From positions 8,757,036-8,821,035 of the forward strand of contig CM077833.1 of the NCBI GenBank assembly GCA_039720395.1: DNA of 64,000 nucleotides. Reading direction: 5' to 3'. Both the position numbers and the translations under genes were made by a program. The notes under the pieces are model-generated. The model worked only from the letters and a program-made list of their open reading frames with translations, did not search any database and was not told the origin of the DNA. Source of the stretch: Liquidambar formosana. Taxonomy: Eukaryota > Streptophyta > Magnoliopsida > Saxifragales > Altingiaceae. Shown in pieces: positions 1 through 12,230 of the stretch (position 1 is its first letter; every line of letters starts with the position of its first letter).

Positions 1-1889
1 ATTAACCCTAAATAGGGAGAAGAGAAGGGATAAGGAAGAAAGGTGAATTGGGGCACCTTCACACCCACTTACCTGAGCGCAATTACTCCAAACATTAGCT
101 ATTTCAGACATAAGCAGCCCTATTTGCCATAGGACAAATACCACACCTATTTGCACCCTTACAAGTGCTCAAAACCATGCAAAAACACTAACATGCAAAT
201 CTGGACAGAATAGTATTATGACCTAAAATCATCCACTAAGCATGCCAATAGCAAAAACAGCGAACAATAATAAGTCCTAACATATTCCTAGAACCATATC
301 ATGCATAAAAACCCTAGAACATACTAATATGCATGCAAAACTATCATGTTTACTCCATATGAAAAACATATACAGCAAACACGAAGAAAAACCAATAAAA
401 AAGTCTACTTTATCATGCTATATGAAAACAAACACGAAACAATGACTCTAAAACCCTAAACTCACAAATATGCTTAAAAACATACAAAACATACTTTAAT
501 CATGCTAAAACCAAACTAAACAGAAATTAAATCATGCATATTAACTAACTAAAGCAATATAACATGATGAAAATCCTAACTCTAACATGCAATGACACTA
601 ATCCTAGCACAAGGACAAACAGGAGCACAAGAATCATAACTATGCATTAAAAACCTAAAGGACAGCCCTAAAGCATGCTAAACAGTAGATAAACAATAGA
701 TATTCCATGTATATTAACTAGCTAGAGTGTTAATACATGATAAAAAAGTTACCTTTAACATGCAATAAGCCTAACCCATATGAAAACCTAGTTTAAGCTT
801 GAATAGAGAAGGAGAATACCTTAGGAAGGGCCTTCCTTTGTGTTTGTAATTGTTCGTGGCTCCTCAGGTCTTTAGAGTGAATCAAACCAACACGAATCCT
901 CCTCTTTGTCAAAGTGGTATCACAGCAAAGAGATCAAAACTCACTCAACTTTGAAAAGAAAATAGAAAACAAAAAGAGAACAAGAGAAAAGAAAAGTGAT
1001 TTTCGTCACTTTGCAGCAGCAGCAACTTCAATCGCGTTTTTGGGTATGAAAACGTTGGATTTGGACAAAGCTTGTGAATACAAAGTTGTAGAGAATTGAA
1101 TTATCTTTCTAACAAGACCAATTTCATCAAATTCTGACTTTGGATGAAAAAGTTATGATTAAAATACGACTGCTGGTTTTCAGAAAATCTGCTGCTGAAT
1201 TATGACGAATTTCACTCCCTCCAAACCCTCTTCTCCTCTCCCTTGTTTAAAGACATTAAGAGAGTATTTATAGCTTAAATCTGGAGTTTCCCTTTCCTTC
1301 CTGGACTAGGTTTCCTTGGAGAATAATCAAAAGGTATTTTATAATGATAAAAGACTTCTAATCTGAATAGGAAAAGGAAACTGTCTTTTATAAAAATTGG
1401 GAGACTGACCGCTAACACGCATGCACATGTATCGTATGTGCGTACACACACTCATCACATACGTACACGTGTTAGTGTCATGATAAAAATGGCTAATTTA
1501 ATAAAATAATTTTCTTTTCATTTTAACCAAAAATCTCATGCTGTGATTCGCACTAATTCTTCAAGGATAATCCGTAAATAACCACACTAAACTCATCATC
1601 AGGGCCACGGGACTTAAGTACCTCATATGCATCCATATGAACTCCAATTGACAATTTGGAGATCATTCCAAGGTCAAATGAAAAGTTTGGGACTTAAAAG
1701 ACGATTATGCCCCTCAAGTCACAAAAGCTCTTATTATCCCTCAAGATCAACTCCAATTTGAACCAAAATTCATATCCATTGTCCTTGTGACTCTAGAAAA
1801 CTAATGCAAGTGACTAGACTCAAAAACAAAACAAAAACATGCATGAAATGATGAGCCCTAGTAAGGTGGTGCAAAAATGGGGTGTGACA
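1..1889 (-). mobile_element. Tat/Ogre-like LTR, left part cut by the window edge
   Basis: This is the 5' portion of a gypsy-type LTR read on the minus strand; its outer end is the GGGGTGTGACA at 1879-1889, the reverse complement of the TGTCACACCCC that opens the LTR at 53466. Base 1 aligns near 27525 of the complete solo LTR at 26838-29514, so roughly 0.7 kb lies outside the window. A minus-strand TATA box (TATAAATAC type) sits near 1264-1273. An inverted repeat lies upstream of it at 1412-1475. Whether this is a solo LTR or belongs to a full element cannot be decided here. Confidence 0.8.
1412..1475 (-). promoter_or_regulatory. Inverted-repeat module upstream of the LTR TATA box
   Basis: Outer arms CTAACACG (1412-1419) and CGTGTTAG (1468-1475) and inner arms CGTATGTG (1433-1440) and CACATACG (1456-1463) form a nested imperfect hairpin. 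It lies about 140 bp upstream of the minus-strand TATA box. The related LTRs have a differently sequenced, GC-rich inverted repeat in the corresponding place. Confidence 0.55.
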
Positions 1890-2403
1890 GCCTTTCCCAA
1901 TTAGGTTTTACAAAGTTCATCTTCTTAAACCTCTCTAGAGCACTTTTACCTAGGTTTTCACATACATGCTCTAGAGACTTTCAAACTACACACTATTTCA
2001 CATCCTTGAATGTTTGTGAATCCGTTGCGACGGTGATCGAGCTTGCGGGCGGGTTCGTGATTGAAGGCATCGCTGTGAAAGAGGTTGGTTGCGACCAAAG
2101 CCGTGACGACGAAGATCGATCGTGTGTGATCGTGGGAGTGAAGACAATTGCATGAGTCCTTATGTGGTCTGTAAGTGTGTCTTGTACTTGTTTATTTCAT
2201 AGTGGATTTGTTTCAACTGGATGAGGTCCCGTGGTTTTTCTCATCTAAGGTTTTCCACGTAAAAATTCTCTTGTGATATTTTTACTGCTTTATGGTTTGA
2301 TTATTGTGTGATTGATTGATAGATTTTAAGGTTTGAATTGATTGGATAAAAATTGGGTAAAATAAATTTAAATACCTATTCAACCCCCCTTCTAGGTATT
2401 ACA
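1890..2403 (+). mobile_element. Ty1/copia LTR 3' fragment
   Basis: The stretch has hallmarks of the R-U5 part of plant copia LTRs: a GGTCCCGTGGTTTTTCTC block near 2227, the TTTTCCACGTAAAAATTCTC block near 2251, and a terminal TATTCAACCCCCCTTCTAGG block ending in TATTACA at 2403. The 5' part is missing; it abuts the gypsy LTR at 1889. The short open frame at 1877-2155 looks incidental. Confidence 0.55.
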
Positions 2404-4905
2404 GGCTTGGCAAAACCGGAATTTCAACTCTGATCATATTCAGATTCTTAATGAACACAACACAGATGAAGAGATTAAAGCCACGATGTTTTCTGTACCC
2501 AATGACGAAGCCCCTGGCACCTGATGCATACATTACTAATGCCTTTAAAAAAGCTTGGCCTATAGCTGGTCAGGATGTTATTAGTGCCATATCATCTTTT
2601 TTCTGTGATGGGAGGTTGTTGGGGGAAGTCAATCCCACTACTACTACCATTGTTCCCGAAATCCCCAATCCTACCCCTATAAATGATTTGCGACCAATCA
2701 TTTACAAATGCATTACTAAGATAATTGCTAACAGGTTGAAATTTTGTTCACCAGATTCTATCAGCCCCAACTAATAAACCATTGTACCTGGGTGAAGAAT
2801 CAATGATAATACTCAAGAAATTCTCAACAACTATCATCGTCCCTCAGAGCCTCTTCGATGTGCCATCAAAGTGGATCTCCAAAAAGCATTTGATTCAGTG
2901 AATTGGGACTTTCTTATTTGCATGCTTCAAGCTCTCAACACCCTTGCCCACTTTACAAATTGGATTAAAGCCTGCATTACTACACCGAAATTCTCTATTT
3001 CTATTAATGGGGCTCTTGAAGGCTACTTTTAAGGTGGTCGAGGCCTAAGGCAAGGTGACCCCTTATCTCCTTATCTCTTCGTTCTCATATTGGAGCTGTG
3101 TTCTTAGTTGATCAACAAAGCTACTTAGAACATAGCCTTCAAGTTTCATGCTCGTTGCGAGAAAATCAATCTCTCTTGCACATGTAACCTTTTTTTCTTT
3201 GCTTATGGCAACGTGGAATCTATGAGGATTCTTAACCACATCCCTCTCAACTTCAAATATCTTTTAGGTCTTAATGCTAGTAAAAACAAGAGTACAGTTT
3301 TCTTTGCGGTGGTTAATGAGACTAATAAAGCCAGCATCCTCCATTGTCTAGATTTCTATGAGGGCAAACTTCCTATCAAATATTTGGTTAATCCTCTAAT
3401 CACTTCCAAACTTTCCCTAAAAGACTACCAGCCCCTCATTGATAAGATTTCTGCTCGAATCCAGTCTAGGAAAAATAGATATCTTTCTTATATAGGCATG
3501 CTCCCACACATGTTTCGACTCGAAGTTTATTGGTGTGATGTTTTCATTTTAACTAAGAAGGTGATCAAAGAGAATGGAGCAATTGCTAGCCTCATTTCTC
3601 TGGCATGGAAAAGTCCTCAAAGCCACATGTGCCAAAGTGAGCTGGAGTGCTGTTTGCAACCCCAAACTTGAAAGAGGCCTTGGCTAGCTTGAGACGAATT
3701 AAAGATTATAACATTGCACTTATGCACAAACACAGTTATCTTATGGTTTGCCTTGGTTCACAGTTATCTTTATTATAGAAAAGTTTTTTGGATTGTTTCC
3801 ATCCTGTCCAAATGCTTTTGGAGTTGGGTGGAAACTTCTCAAGCTCCGTGATATACCCAGGCCACTCATTAAGCATAATATAGAAAATGCTCACAAAACT
3901 TTCTTATGGAATGATAATTGGCATCCCATTGGCCCACTCTTTCCCAATTTGGAGGCTGTATTGTCCATGATACAACCAGCCCCTCAACCGCGAAGGTTAA
4001 CACCATAATTTCTCAATACTCTTGGGTCTTGGTCTAATGTTATTACAACTGATCCTAGGGAGATTCAAAATGCCACTCTAGCTCACTTTCTTCCTAATCC
4101 TTCCTACCATGACCATTGTTGGTGGATTCCTTCCCCAAGTGGCATCTATTTTACCTCCTCTGCCTAGGACACCATTCGAGGATGGTTACCCACTGTTAAC
4201 TAGCATAAAACAGTCTAGTTTCTTAAAACAACAAACCACCATGCCTTTATCCTCTAGCTCACTATCCAAGATCACTCGGCAACTCAAGACAAACTCTTAT
4301 CATGGGGTCTCATTTAATCTATAAGTTGCGTCTTTTGCAGAGGTCCCATTGAAACAAGGGAGCATTTATTTTTTGCACGTTCTTTTACTTCAAAGGTGTG
4401 GGAACAGATCCCCAATCTATGTTGCATTCGTCACCTTCCCAGATTTTGGCTTAATGAATATATATGGGCTGTTCTCTTCCCTCAAGGGTTACTCTTTTTT
4501 CACTCTTATCAAGAGTTGGCCTGGGTGAGTACCATATATAATATTTGGATTGAGCATAACTCCAGAATCCATGATAACACTTGCAAGTGCTCAGATACAA
4601 TAGTAGTAAAAGTGATCCTAGACATCCGCTATAAACAGTCCAACAATAGGGGCATTAAAGACAATGAAAGAAATCTGTAATTTTTTGATAATTGGGGACT
4701 GAGTTCTAAAATTTTTGGGTAGTTTGTTCCAAGCTTTCTTTAAGCTATGGGGTTCTATGACTTCTCTTTTCTGCTTTAAGCAGACCCCAGGCTATGGGGT
4801 CTTTTATGTTTCTTTCTGTGCCTTTTCGGTCGGAGAACTGGTTTTATACATCTTGCAATTACTTTTGGGAATACTAAGATACAAACTCACTTAACTAGGA
4901 AAAAA
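2404..4905 (+). pseudogene. L1-type LINE ORF2 remnant (reverse transcriptase to zf-RVT)
   Basis: A 5'-truncated, frame-broken non-LTR retrotransposon. Recognisable in order are the RT fingers/palm region (EEIKA-like start near 2470, FKKAW near 2549, DLRPI near 2688), the IKVDLQKAFDSVNW block near 2866, GLRQGDPLSP near 3043, the post-palm KNKST..F and LPIKYL blocks (3283-3400), NRYLSY near 3475, and the C-terminal zf-RVT region with W-x3-C-x2-C remnants (4320-4450). The catalytic F-A-D-D is altered to F-A-Y-G near 3200, so it is catalytically dead. At least eight stops or frameshifts divide it. The 3' UTR ends in an A-rich tail near 4895-4915. Only about the last two thirds of ORF2 are present. 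Confidence 0.8.
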
Positions 4906-5538
4906 AGAAAAAAGAAGGTTATGGGATATTGTTAATATACTAACGACCAACTTCTAAAATCCCACACTTACGAAAAGCTTAATTTTTAGACTGCTATGTC
5001 AATGACTGTTAAATGAGGAAGGGGATCAGAATGATTGTGGAAGTACTTCTTTTAAGCTTCCTAGTGAGACCATGGCTATATAAATGGCTATTGGGGAATG
5101 GCGAACTGAAAACATATACCCTTTTTCCTTGTTTTTGAAGTCAAAGAAGCACCCCAAAAAACAAATATCTTAAATCAGATTGCTTGGATGATAACTCATT
5201 CTCATTCTGAAACTAGAATGACAAACTAAGGCAATAAATGTTGGATATGAATATATGATACAACCAGATGATCAGAGGGATGGAAAGATCAACCAAAAAT
5301 GGGGCAGCATTACTTTGCTTAATCACTATATGCTTGAATAAAAGCCTCATCAAAAATTGTAAATGTTTGCTAGAAAAAAGAGGAAATGATGCAACCATAC
5401 AATAACTACTTAAATAAAAGTCATCAAAAAAGTAGCAACCAAAAATGAGGCATCTTTACTTTTCTTAATCACTATGTGCTTGAATAAAAGCCTCAAAGAT
5501 CGTAAATTTTTGCTAGAACAGAGAGGAAAAGATGCAAC
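4613..5538 (+). repeat. Duplicated segment S, copy 1, part a
   Basis: Starts within the LINE 3' end and runs into its flank. It aligns with 42391 to about 43172, including the LINE poly(A), so the copy is not a simple LINE insertion. This copy has an extra internal tandem duplication of about 150 bp (5287-5390 against 5440-5538) not seen in copy 2. It is interrupted at 5538 by a solo LTR and resumes at 10515. Confidence 0.8.
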
Positions 5539-6245
5539 TATCACACCCCATTTTTGTCACTTTAGCTAGGGTTTGTCATTTCATGTGAATTTTTGTTTCC
5601 TTTTTGAGTCAAGTCTTTTGCATTGAGTTTCTAGGGTCTTGAGGATAATAGGTATGAATTTTGGTTCGATTTGGAGTTGATCTTGAGGGTTAATAAGAAC
5701 TTTTATGACTTAAAGGGCATAATCGTCTTTAGGCCGCAAACTTTCCATTTGACCTTGAAATGATCTCTAAGTTGTCAATTGGAGTTCATATTGATACATA
5801 TGAGGTATTTATAGGTTCAATTTGATGAATTAATGGTTTGGGTTCGAAATGACTCAACATGGTTCAAGTTGGTTAAGGAACCCACTTCGAGCTAGCTCAA
5901 ATCGGCTCATGATTTTCACTCAATTCCCACTTATTTGACTTTAATTAATCTTAATTTCATTTCAAAATATGTTTTAGAAGGTTGAATTTTGAATTGGAAA
6001 GCATTCGGTGCGACCCTATGTGCATACCTAAGCTTAGCGACGGTGGTGCATAGCGGTTAGCTGCCTTTGTAAAACCTAACCATGTAGCCATGGCTAGATA
6101 TTTTTGCCCTAAAATGACTTAAATTATATTCCTTTTCAAAACACGGTTGTTGTGGCTTTCGTTTCATCAAAATTGGAGTAAATTTGGCCCCTAAAACACT
6201 TTTGGAAGTTGAAAGGGCTCAAAATAGGCAACACAAGACAAGGCC

Positions 6246-6303
6246 CTCGGGTGAACACCCAGGCCTGGGTGGCTAGCCACCCAGCCTTGGGTGGTCAGCA
6301 GCA
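6246..6303 (+). promoter_or_regulatory. GC-rich palindromic module upstream of LTR TATA box
   Basis: Outer CTCGGGTGA and a degenerate right arm bracket a perfect 20-bp palindrome, CTGGGTGGCTAGCCACCCAG, at 6265-6284. The module ends about 190 bp before the TATA box at 6494. A CCTATTTTGACGG block follows at 6344. The same layout recurs in the other LTRs of this family. Confidence 0.65.
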
Positions 6304-7608
6304 GAGGGGTTACATCATTTTTTAGGGTTTTTTGATTCTTCTTCCTATTTTGACGGATTTTTTCGCCTCTAGCCGTCTTTCCATCTTATTTTCAGCCCTA
6401 TTTGAGTGACTTGAGCGCCAAGAGAGTCTCTAATGACCCTTGGATTGATATTTAGGGTTTTGATCTCAACCATTGATTGATTTCACTCAAACCCTATAAA
6501 TACTCCTCTATGTGTCAGCATTAGGGGAGGCAACTTAGGGCCACTTTTATGCATTTAACCTAATTTCTAAGAAAGAATAAAAGAGAGACTTTCAAAGGAG
6601 AGCTGGAGCTTTGCTTGGAGGCTTGAAGGAGACCTTTTCAAGTTGATGACAAGAGGAGAAGGAGCTTCTATAGCGATAAGAAGGTTCAACCTGTGGTAAG
6701 ATAGTCTCTGCTTTATGCTGAAATTAGGGTTTTGCTTAGAATAGCTCTATTGCATGTTAAAGCTTGAATTTTTATCCTGTGTTGATGCTTTTATTAGCTA
6801 ATATACATGATTTAAATGTCATTCATGATTAGTTTTACATGATTTAATGTAGTTCAATGCATAGTTGTGATTCTAGGGTTTTTATTATCCTCGTTTTGGG
6901 GTAAATTTCATATAGCATGATAGGTTAGAGTTTTTCTCTGATTTTTCTTCATGGTTGTTATATATGCGATACATGTAGAATAACTATGGTGTTTGTTGCA
7001 TGCATATAGTTGATTTCTTAGGGTTTTGGAGACGTTATCCTTTTCAGAGGATAACGATCCTTTTTGTTAAGTAGGATGTTGCATGAGAGCTTTCTATGAT
7101 GTGTTTAAGTATAAAATCACTTCTATTGTGTTCTAGTATGCATATTTTATGTAGGATATGTTGATTGTACCTCCCCATAATGAGTTTTTTTATGTAGAAT
7201 TATCTTAGGATAGTTTTGCTTAAGAAAGCTCGCTATAGGAAGGCATGTTTTCGTATTTTACATAAAATATCAATCTTTTGGTTGGAGTTTGCCTTGTTTT
7301 CATGCTTATTGATGCTATTGGATGTTCTCATGGTCGTTGGCATGTTTTAGTTAAGTTTCGTGTATATTAGTCGTGTCATTGCGTATAAGGTTATGTTAGG
7401 GTTTCTATTAGTTCGTGATTCTTGTTATATACATGATTTATGGGTGATTTAGGCCTTAATTGTGAGGACCCTAGTGTAATTTTAATAGGCCGATCGATCG
7501 AGGGGCCGAGTTGTAAGAACCCAAGGTTTGATTCATGAGAATATTGGGTTGGATTGCGTTAAGGTATGTTTTGGTGAGCTACGTAACTCTTTGTTGTGCA
7601 TTCGGAGT

Positions 7609-7797
7609 GTTATAGTTAACTATAAACCTTGACAGTTGACTATAACAAACAGAATATATCTTTTTGTGCATGTTGGGTGTTATAGTCGACTATAACAACT
7701 TATAGTCGACTATAACAAACAGAATGTCGCAGTACTATTTATTGGGGAGTTATAGTCGACTATAACTCAACAATAACTTATTATAGTCGACTATAAC
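7609..7797 (+). promoter_or_regulatory. Array of GTTATAGTCGACTATAAC palindromes
   Basis: At least four full or near-full copies of an 18-bp perfect palindrome (7679-7696, about 7700-7716, 7749-7766, about 7780-7797) plus diverged copies (GTTATAGTTAACTATAA at 7609). The array ends about 70 bp before the TATA-like box at 7869. This is the same general architecture, with unrelated sequence, as the GC-rich modules of the Tat-like LTRs. Confidence 0.6.
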
Positions 7798-8589
7798 ACA
7801 CGGGATTTCTGCTGAAAAACAAGATTTTTATGGGGCGAAAAGACTATTTTATCCCTTCTTTATGTTTCCTATAAAACTCACCTTCTAGAGGGTTCTCGCC
7901 CATTCTTCTTAGCTGAGAGAGAGAGAGAGACAGAAGAGAGAAGAAGAGAAGGAGAAGGGAGGAGAGGCTCGACGGTGGCTCGCCGGAGCACGGTAGCCTC
8001 GATCCGACGCCAGCGAGCTTGGATCTAGCATATTTTGGCCCGATCTTCGCATGTGTGGTTACGAATTTGGATTTATTCACTCTCTTTCTGAGGTAGGGAC
8101 ATTTTCTCATCTTAAACCATTGATGCATGGGGGTTTCTGGGTTCAAATCATGTAAAAACACATGTTTTTGGCATTCTTTGCATAAATATCATGCATGTGG
8201 GCATATTTTATGGATTTTGGATAAATTTTGGAAAATCTAGGGTTTTATATTATTCCATATTTGGTTATATGCATGTTATATTTCAAACCCTCATATGATT
8301 TGGGGTACAATGGGTTAATTTTGATAACCTATTGGGTTAAATGTTTTCAATCAAATATTGGGGGTCATTTTTATATAAATGATTTGAAACCATTATTTTG
8401 AAAAATGGTTGGGAAATGATTACCATGATTTATGGAGTTATTTCATATGGTTTTCAAAGCACAAACCTATTATGTGGCTTTTGGAAAATTTATATATAAT
8501 TTTCCGGTTTATGTGGAAATTATGAAATTGGTAAAGGAAAAGATAAATGGTGATGATATGGATATGGTGATGAGGGCTACTGGAGACAG

Positions 8590-8757
8590 GATTACTGCGG
8601 TCCCAAATAGGGATGTCTTGCCGTGTCTTCCTATCCTTTAGTCCTGGGCTATGTGCCCGAATAGAGGTTACTGCGGTCCCATGTAGGGATGTCTTGCCGT
8701 GTTTCCTCTTGAGGTTACTGCGGTCCCAGATAGGGATGTCTTGCCGTGTTTCCTCTT
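8590..8757 (+). repeat. 45-bp tandem repeat, three units
   Basis: Three units sharing TTACTGCGGTCCCA followed by TAGGGATGTCTTGCCGTG and a CTTCCTCTT-like tail. The first spacing is longer because of an inserted segment. The repeat lies in the transcribed half of the nested LTR. Confidence 0.7.
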
Positions 8758-10102
8758 ATTTTCCGCGCGCGAGGGCCCCGCATGACCTGGGGAGGATTTA
8801 TCAGTTTGAAAGACTGATGTTATGGATTGCCAGATATGGCGGATGATGGTTATTGGCTTATAAGGCCGTGATGTGATATCAGAAAATGAGGATTAAATTC
8901 ATTTGTAAAATGATGATTTTGATAACAAATAACTTGAATTATTTCTTACCTCTTTAAAAATAAAAAAAGGGGTGTTGGTGTTTAATGATTTAACTTTCGC
9001 AGTTTATTTCATTATACCTATATCGGTTTTATTTACTGAAAAATTTATATTGCAAACTAATCAATGGTTTTGCAGGGCATTTGAAAAGCATATAAATTAT
9101 GGTTTTTAAAACCTTGGGTTATTTTGAGAAATGTTTCCTACTGAGCGTATAGCTCATACCCCCACAGTTTTTATTGCAGGTCATATTTTCAAAATAAAGC
9201 TTGACCTGGAATTGGGAAGCACATCAGCATGCTTGCATTCATATAGAAGATCATTGTTTTTTATTTCGGCCTTGAGCCTAGGCATGTATTAATTTTAATT
9301 CATGGCCTGTAATAAAAAGATAAGTAGTGGATGCAGATGCGGATGAGACCCATGTGACTACGATACAGCTTGTAGTTTTATTTATTTTTGGAATAGTGTG
9401 TGGATGGTTGAAATGATTATAAATGGGTTTTCTACAGGTTTTATGAGTAGTCGATAACTTAGTATGTCCTATTTACAAACGGGACCATGCCAAATTTTCT
9501 AAAAATGTTTTCAAAAGAATTATTTTTATTAAACATCAACCAAAATTTTGGCTTTAAAATTGATTTTCTTACTATATAACTAACGGTCCCCATTTTGGGT
9601 CGTTACATTAATACTATTTTGTCCAGATTTATGTATCATGGTTTTTGCTTTGTTTTGAGCATGTGTAAGGGTGCAAATAAGTGTGATAATCGCTTTAGTG
9701 CAAATAAGGCCGTTATTGCCTAAGTTTGCTATTGCTTGGAGTAATTGCATAAGGTAAATAGGGTTTGAAAGTGCCCTAATTCACTTTTCTCCCTTAAAAC
9801 TTTCCCCTCTCCCTCCTAGGGTTGTTTCCTAATAGGGGGATATGGTAGTTCCTATAGTTTCCTTTTATAAAAGATCCATTTTTTGATAAAAAGTTTCTAT
9901 CCTTTATTGAAATTCCATGTTTTCTAAAGATTTTTTGAGAATCGTTTATCTTTGGAAACTCCTATATTTTATGGAAGGAAACTTAGGGTTTATCATAGGC
10001 CTTTATTAGGTTTTAACCCTATCCCCCTTCGAACTAAGCAGACTTTGATCCATGTACTTCCATACATGGTACGCAGGCGCTCGTTTTAAGGTTCAAGTCT
10101 GT

Positions 10103-10140
10103 CCTAGGATACTAAGTATCCTAGGTTTTTTTTTTTATTT
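10103..10140 (+). terminator. Stem-loop with T tract in the LTR 3' half
   Basis: CCTAGGATAC (10103-10112), loop TAA, GTATCCTAGG (10116-10125) form a perfect 10-bp stem followed by a run of T. Equivalent structures are at 11326-11348 (perfect, minus LTR), about 27240-27260 (degenerate) and about 55721-55742 (degenerate). A role near the LTR RNA 3' end is inferred only from position. Confidence 0.45.
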
Positions 10141-10514
10141 TTTATTTTTCTCTCTTTTTCTCTTTTATTCTCTTGCTTATGTGGATGGATGAATGGATGA
10201 TATGCATGCTGTTTTGTGATGATAATTGTTGATTTATGTGTGTTTAAAGCTTTGATTTAGCCCAATTAAATTAAGAGACGGATTAGGGCGATATCGGTGC
10301 CTATAGGCTTTGCCTAGAACCTTCCCATATCGTAACTTAGCCTTTGGATTCACAATCTTTGGTTTTTAAAAGACTTTTTGCCTTTCCATTTTTTAAACAT
10401 AGAGTTACTTGTTTTGGAAAATAAAACATTTTTAAGGTTTTCCTTGTTTCCATAAAAAATGAGGTGGCGACTCATTTTCAATCAAGTGGGCCACTTTCAT
10501 GGGTCCACAGCAAC

Positions 10515-10637
10515 CACACAATAATTACTTAAATAAAAGTCATCAACAAAGTAGCAAGTATAGGTAGAAAGAATGGGATCAAGCTTGTTCAAGGGAAGGC
10601 CCATAAATCATGAGATATGTAGTGGCCATAAATCATT
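10515..10637 (+). repeat. Duplicated segment S, copy 1, part b
   Basis: Continues the segment interrupted at 5538 and matches about 43173-43294. It ends at the GGTAT target duplication (10638-10642) of the next LTR insertion. Confidence 0.8.
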
Positions 10638-11144
10638 GGTATTGTGAACCACGGGTTTCGATCCAGGGGAGGAAGGAGAACCCTTCTTTTAAAAAGACTT
10701 GTAGAGATTTAAATTAATAAAAATTTGGTTTTTAAAAGGTTCACAAAAACGAAACAAATAAGGAGTCGTCCACCTCATTTTTAGGAAAAGAGGAAAACCA
10801 TGAAAATAGTTTTAAAGAAAACCTTTGAAAACCAAACACATGACTCCGATCAAGGAAAAGCAGGTCTATCAAAACAAGAGAGGATTTGGAGACTAAGTTA
10901 CGATGTGGGAAGGTTCTAGGAAACATCCTATAGGCACCCACATCGCCCCAAAATGGGTCTCTGAATTTATATGGGCTATTTCAATCACTTCCTAATTAGT
11001 CACCATGCATATGCAAAGAATCATCCATAAATAATCCACATTCATCCATGAACATCCATAAAGCATAAACATCCATAAAGCATGTAAACATCCATGAGCA
11101 AGTATGAGAGATATGGAAAGCAAGTAAGAGATAGAGAGAATGAA

Positions 11145-11290
11145 CAAACAAATCCATCCTATCCACTAGCAAATATGTGATGGATAAATGCACAAGCAAA
11201 CAAATCCATCCTATCCACTAACAAATATGTGATGGATAAATGTATAAGCATGGGTCCATCCTATCCACTAGCATATATGTGATGGACAAA
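11145..11290. repeat. Tandem repeat of about 52 bp, three units
   Basis: Units share ATCCATCCTATCCACTA then a short variable part and ATATGTGATGGA. The array is internal to the solo LTR 10643-14068. Confidence 0.75.
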
Positions 11291-11524
11291 TGGGTAGAAA
11301 GAAAGAGAAAGAAAGAAAAAGAAAACCTAGGATACTTAGTATCCTAGGGCGGACTTGAACATCAAATGAGCGCCTACGTACCTTACATACAAAGATGTAA
11401 GGATCAAAGTCCACGTAGTTCGATTGAGAAGGGGTTACTCCCTTTACAATGAACTATAAACCCTAAGTTTCCATTAAAAGAAAAGAAGAGTTTGAAAAAG
11501 AAGAAAAGTTTCCAAAAAAAGGAA

Positions 11525-11785
11525 TTTGAGAAAAGATAGAATTTGAAGAGAGATAGAACTCTTATCCAAAAAGAAGTTTGAGAAAAATAGAATTCTAAAA
11601 GAGATAGAACTCTAATTCAAAAAGGAGTTTGAGAAAAGTAGAATTCTAAAAGAGATAGAACTCTAATTCAAAAAGGATTTTAAGAAAAGTAGAATTCTAA
11701 AAGAGATAGAACTCTAATTAAAACAGAAGTTTGAGAAAAGTAGAATTCTAAAAGAGATAGAACTCTAATTAAAACAGAATTTTGA
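11525..11785. repeat. Tandem repeat of about 51 bp, five units
   Basis: Purine-rich units built on GTTTGAGAAAAGTAGAATTC and AAAGAGATAGAACTCTAAT. The array is internal to the solo LTR, so on the sense strand of the element it is a pyrimidine-rich array. The short minus-strand open frame at 11680-11862 is only a by-product of the repeat. Confidence 0.75.
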
Positions 11786-11883
11786 GAGAGTTGGAAACTT
11801 AGGACTTCTAATTCAAAGTAAAGACAATAACCCGAGGAGGGAGAAGAGAACAATTCACACAATACTCACCATGAACCACTTAC

Positions 11884-12230
11884 CATATGCAAATTATCCC
11901 GAAACATCGAGAAAACATCAATTAATCACCCCATGTATTCTATAGGGCAATTATTAAGCTCAAACCATTCATATTCATGCTCAAATCATCATTAGAACAC
12001 CTAATTCAAATCTGGACAGAATACTAAATATGCATATAATGACCTAACACTCATGCAAATCATCCTGAAACATTAAGAAATCACCAATTAATCACCCTAT
12101 GTATTCTATAAGGCAATTATTAAGCTCAAATAATTCATATTCATGCTCAAATCATCATTAAAAGACCTAAATCAAATCTGGACAGAATACTAAACATGCA
12201 TATAATGACCTAAAACTCATGCAAATAACA
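11884..12230. repeat. 175-bp tandem duplication in LTR
   Basis: Two units, about 11884-12056 and 12057-12230, both running from the ATGCAAAT..ATCC..GAAACAT block to AATCTGGACAGAATACTAAA and TGCATATAATGACCTAA. The single-unit counterpart is seen near 180-230 in the LTR at the window start. Confidence 0.75.

Larger units (their letters stand above)
7461..9607 (+). mobile_element. Nested solo LTR, probably gypsy
   Basis: Begins TGTGAGGACCC and ends GGGTCGTTACA, flanked by perfect TTAAT target duplications at 7456-7460 and 9608-9612; it sits inside the solo LTR 5539-10509 and is therefore younger. The 2147-bp element has no coding capacity. It carries repeated TATAGTCGACTATA palindromes (7609-7797), a TATA-like CTATAAAA at 7869, a GA-rich leader (7915-7960), a 45-bp tandem repeat (8590-8757) and the block CTACTGAGCG..TAGCTCAT near 9140 that resembles those in chromovirus LTRs. 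Assignment to Tekay/Del-like elements is a guess. Confidence 0.82.
5539..10509 (+). mobile_element. Solo LTR (Tat/Ogre-like), split by a nested LTR
   Basis: Begins TATCACACCCC (family start TGTCACACCCC, with G to A in the first dinucleotide) and ends GGGTCCACA. It is flanked by a perfect 5-bp target duplication, GCAAC at 5534-5538 and 10510-10514, and the empty site is preserved near 43166. Removing the nested 7461-9607 element and one TTAAT leaves about 2.8 kb, the family LTR length. It contains no coding region. A TATA box (CTATAAATA) lies at 6494-6502 with a GC-rich palindrome at 6246-6303 upstream, and a stem-loop plus T tract lies at 10103-10140. Confidence 0.9.

Noticed and set aside
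8590..8757. CRISPR-like direct repeats
   Set aside because: Degenerate plant LTR minisatellite; the same holds for arrays at 11145-11785.
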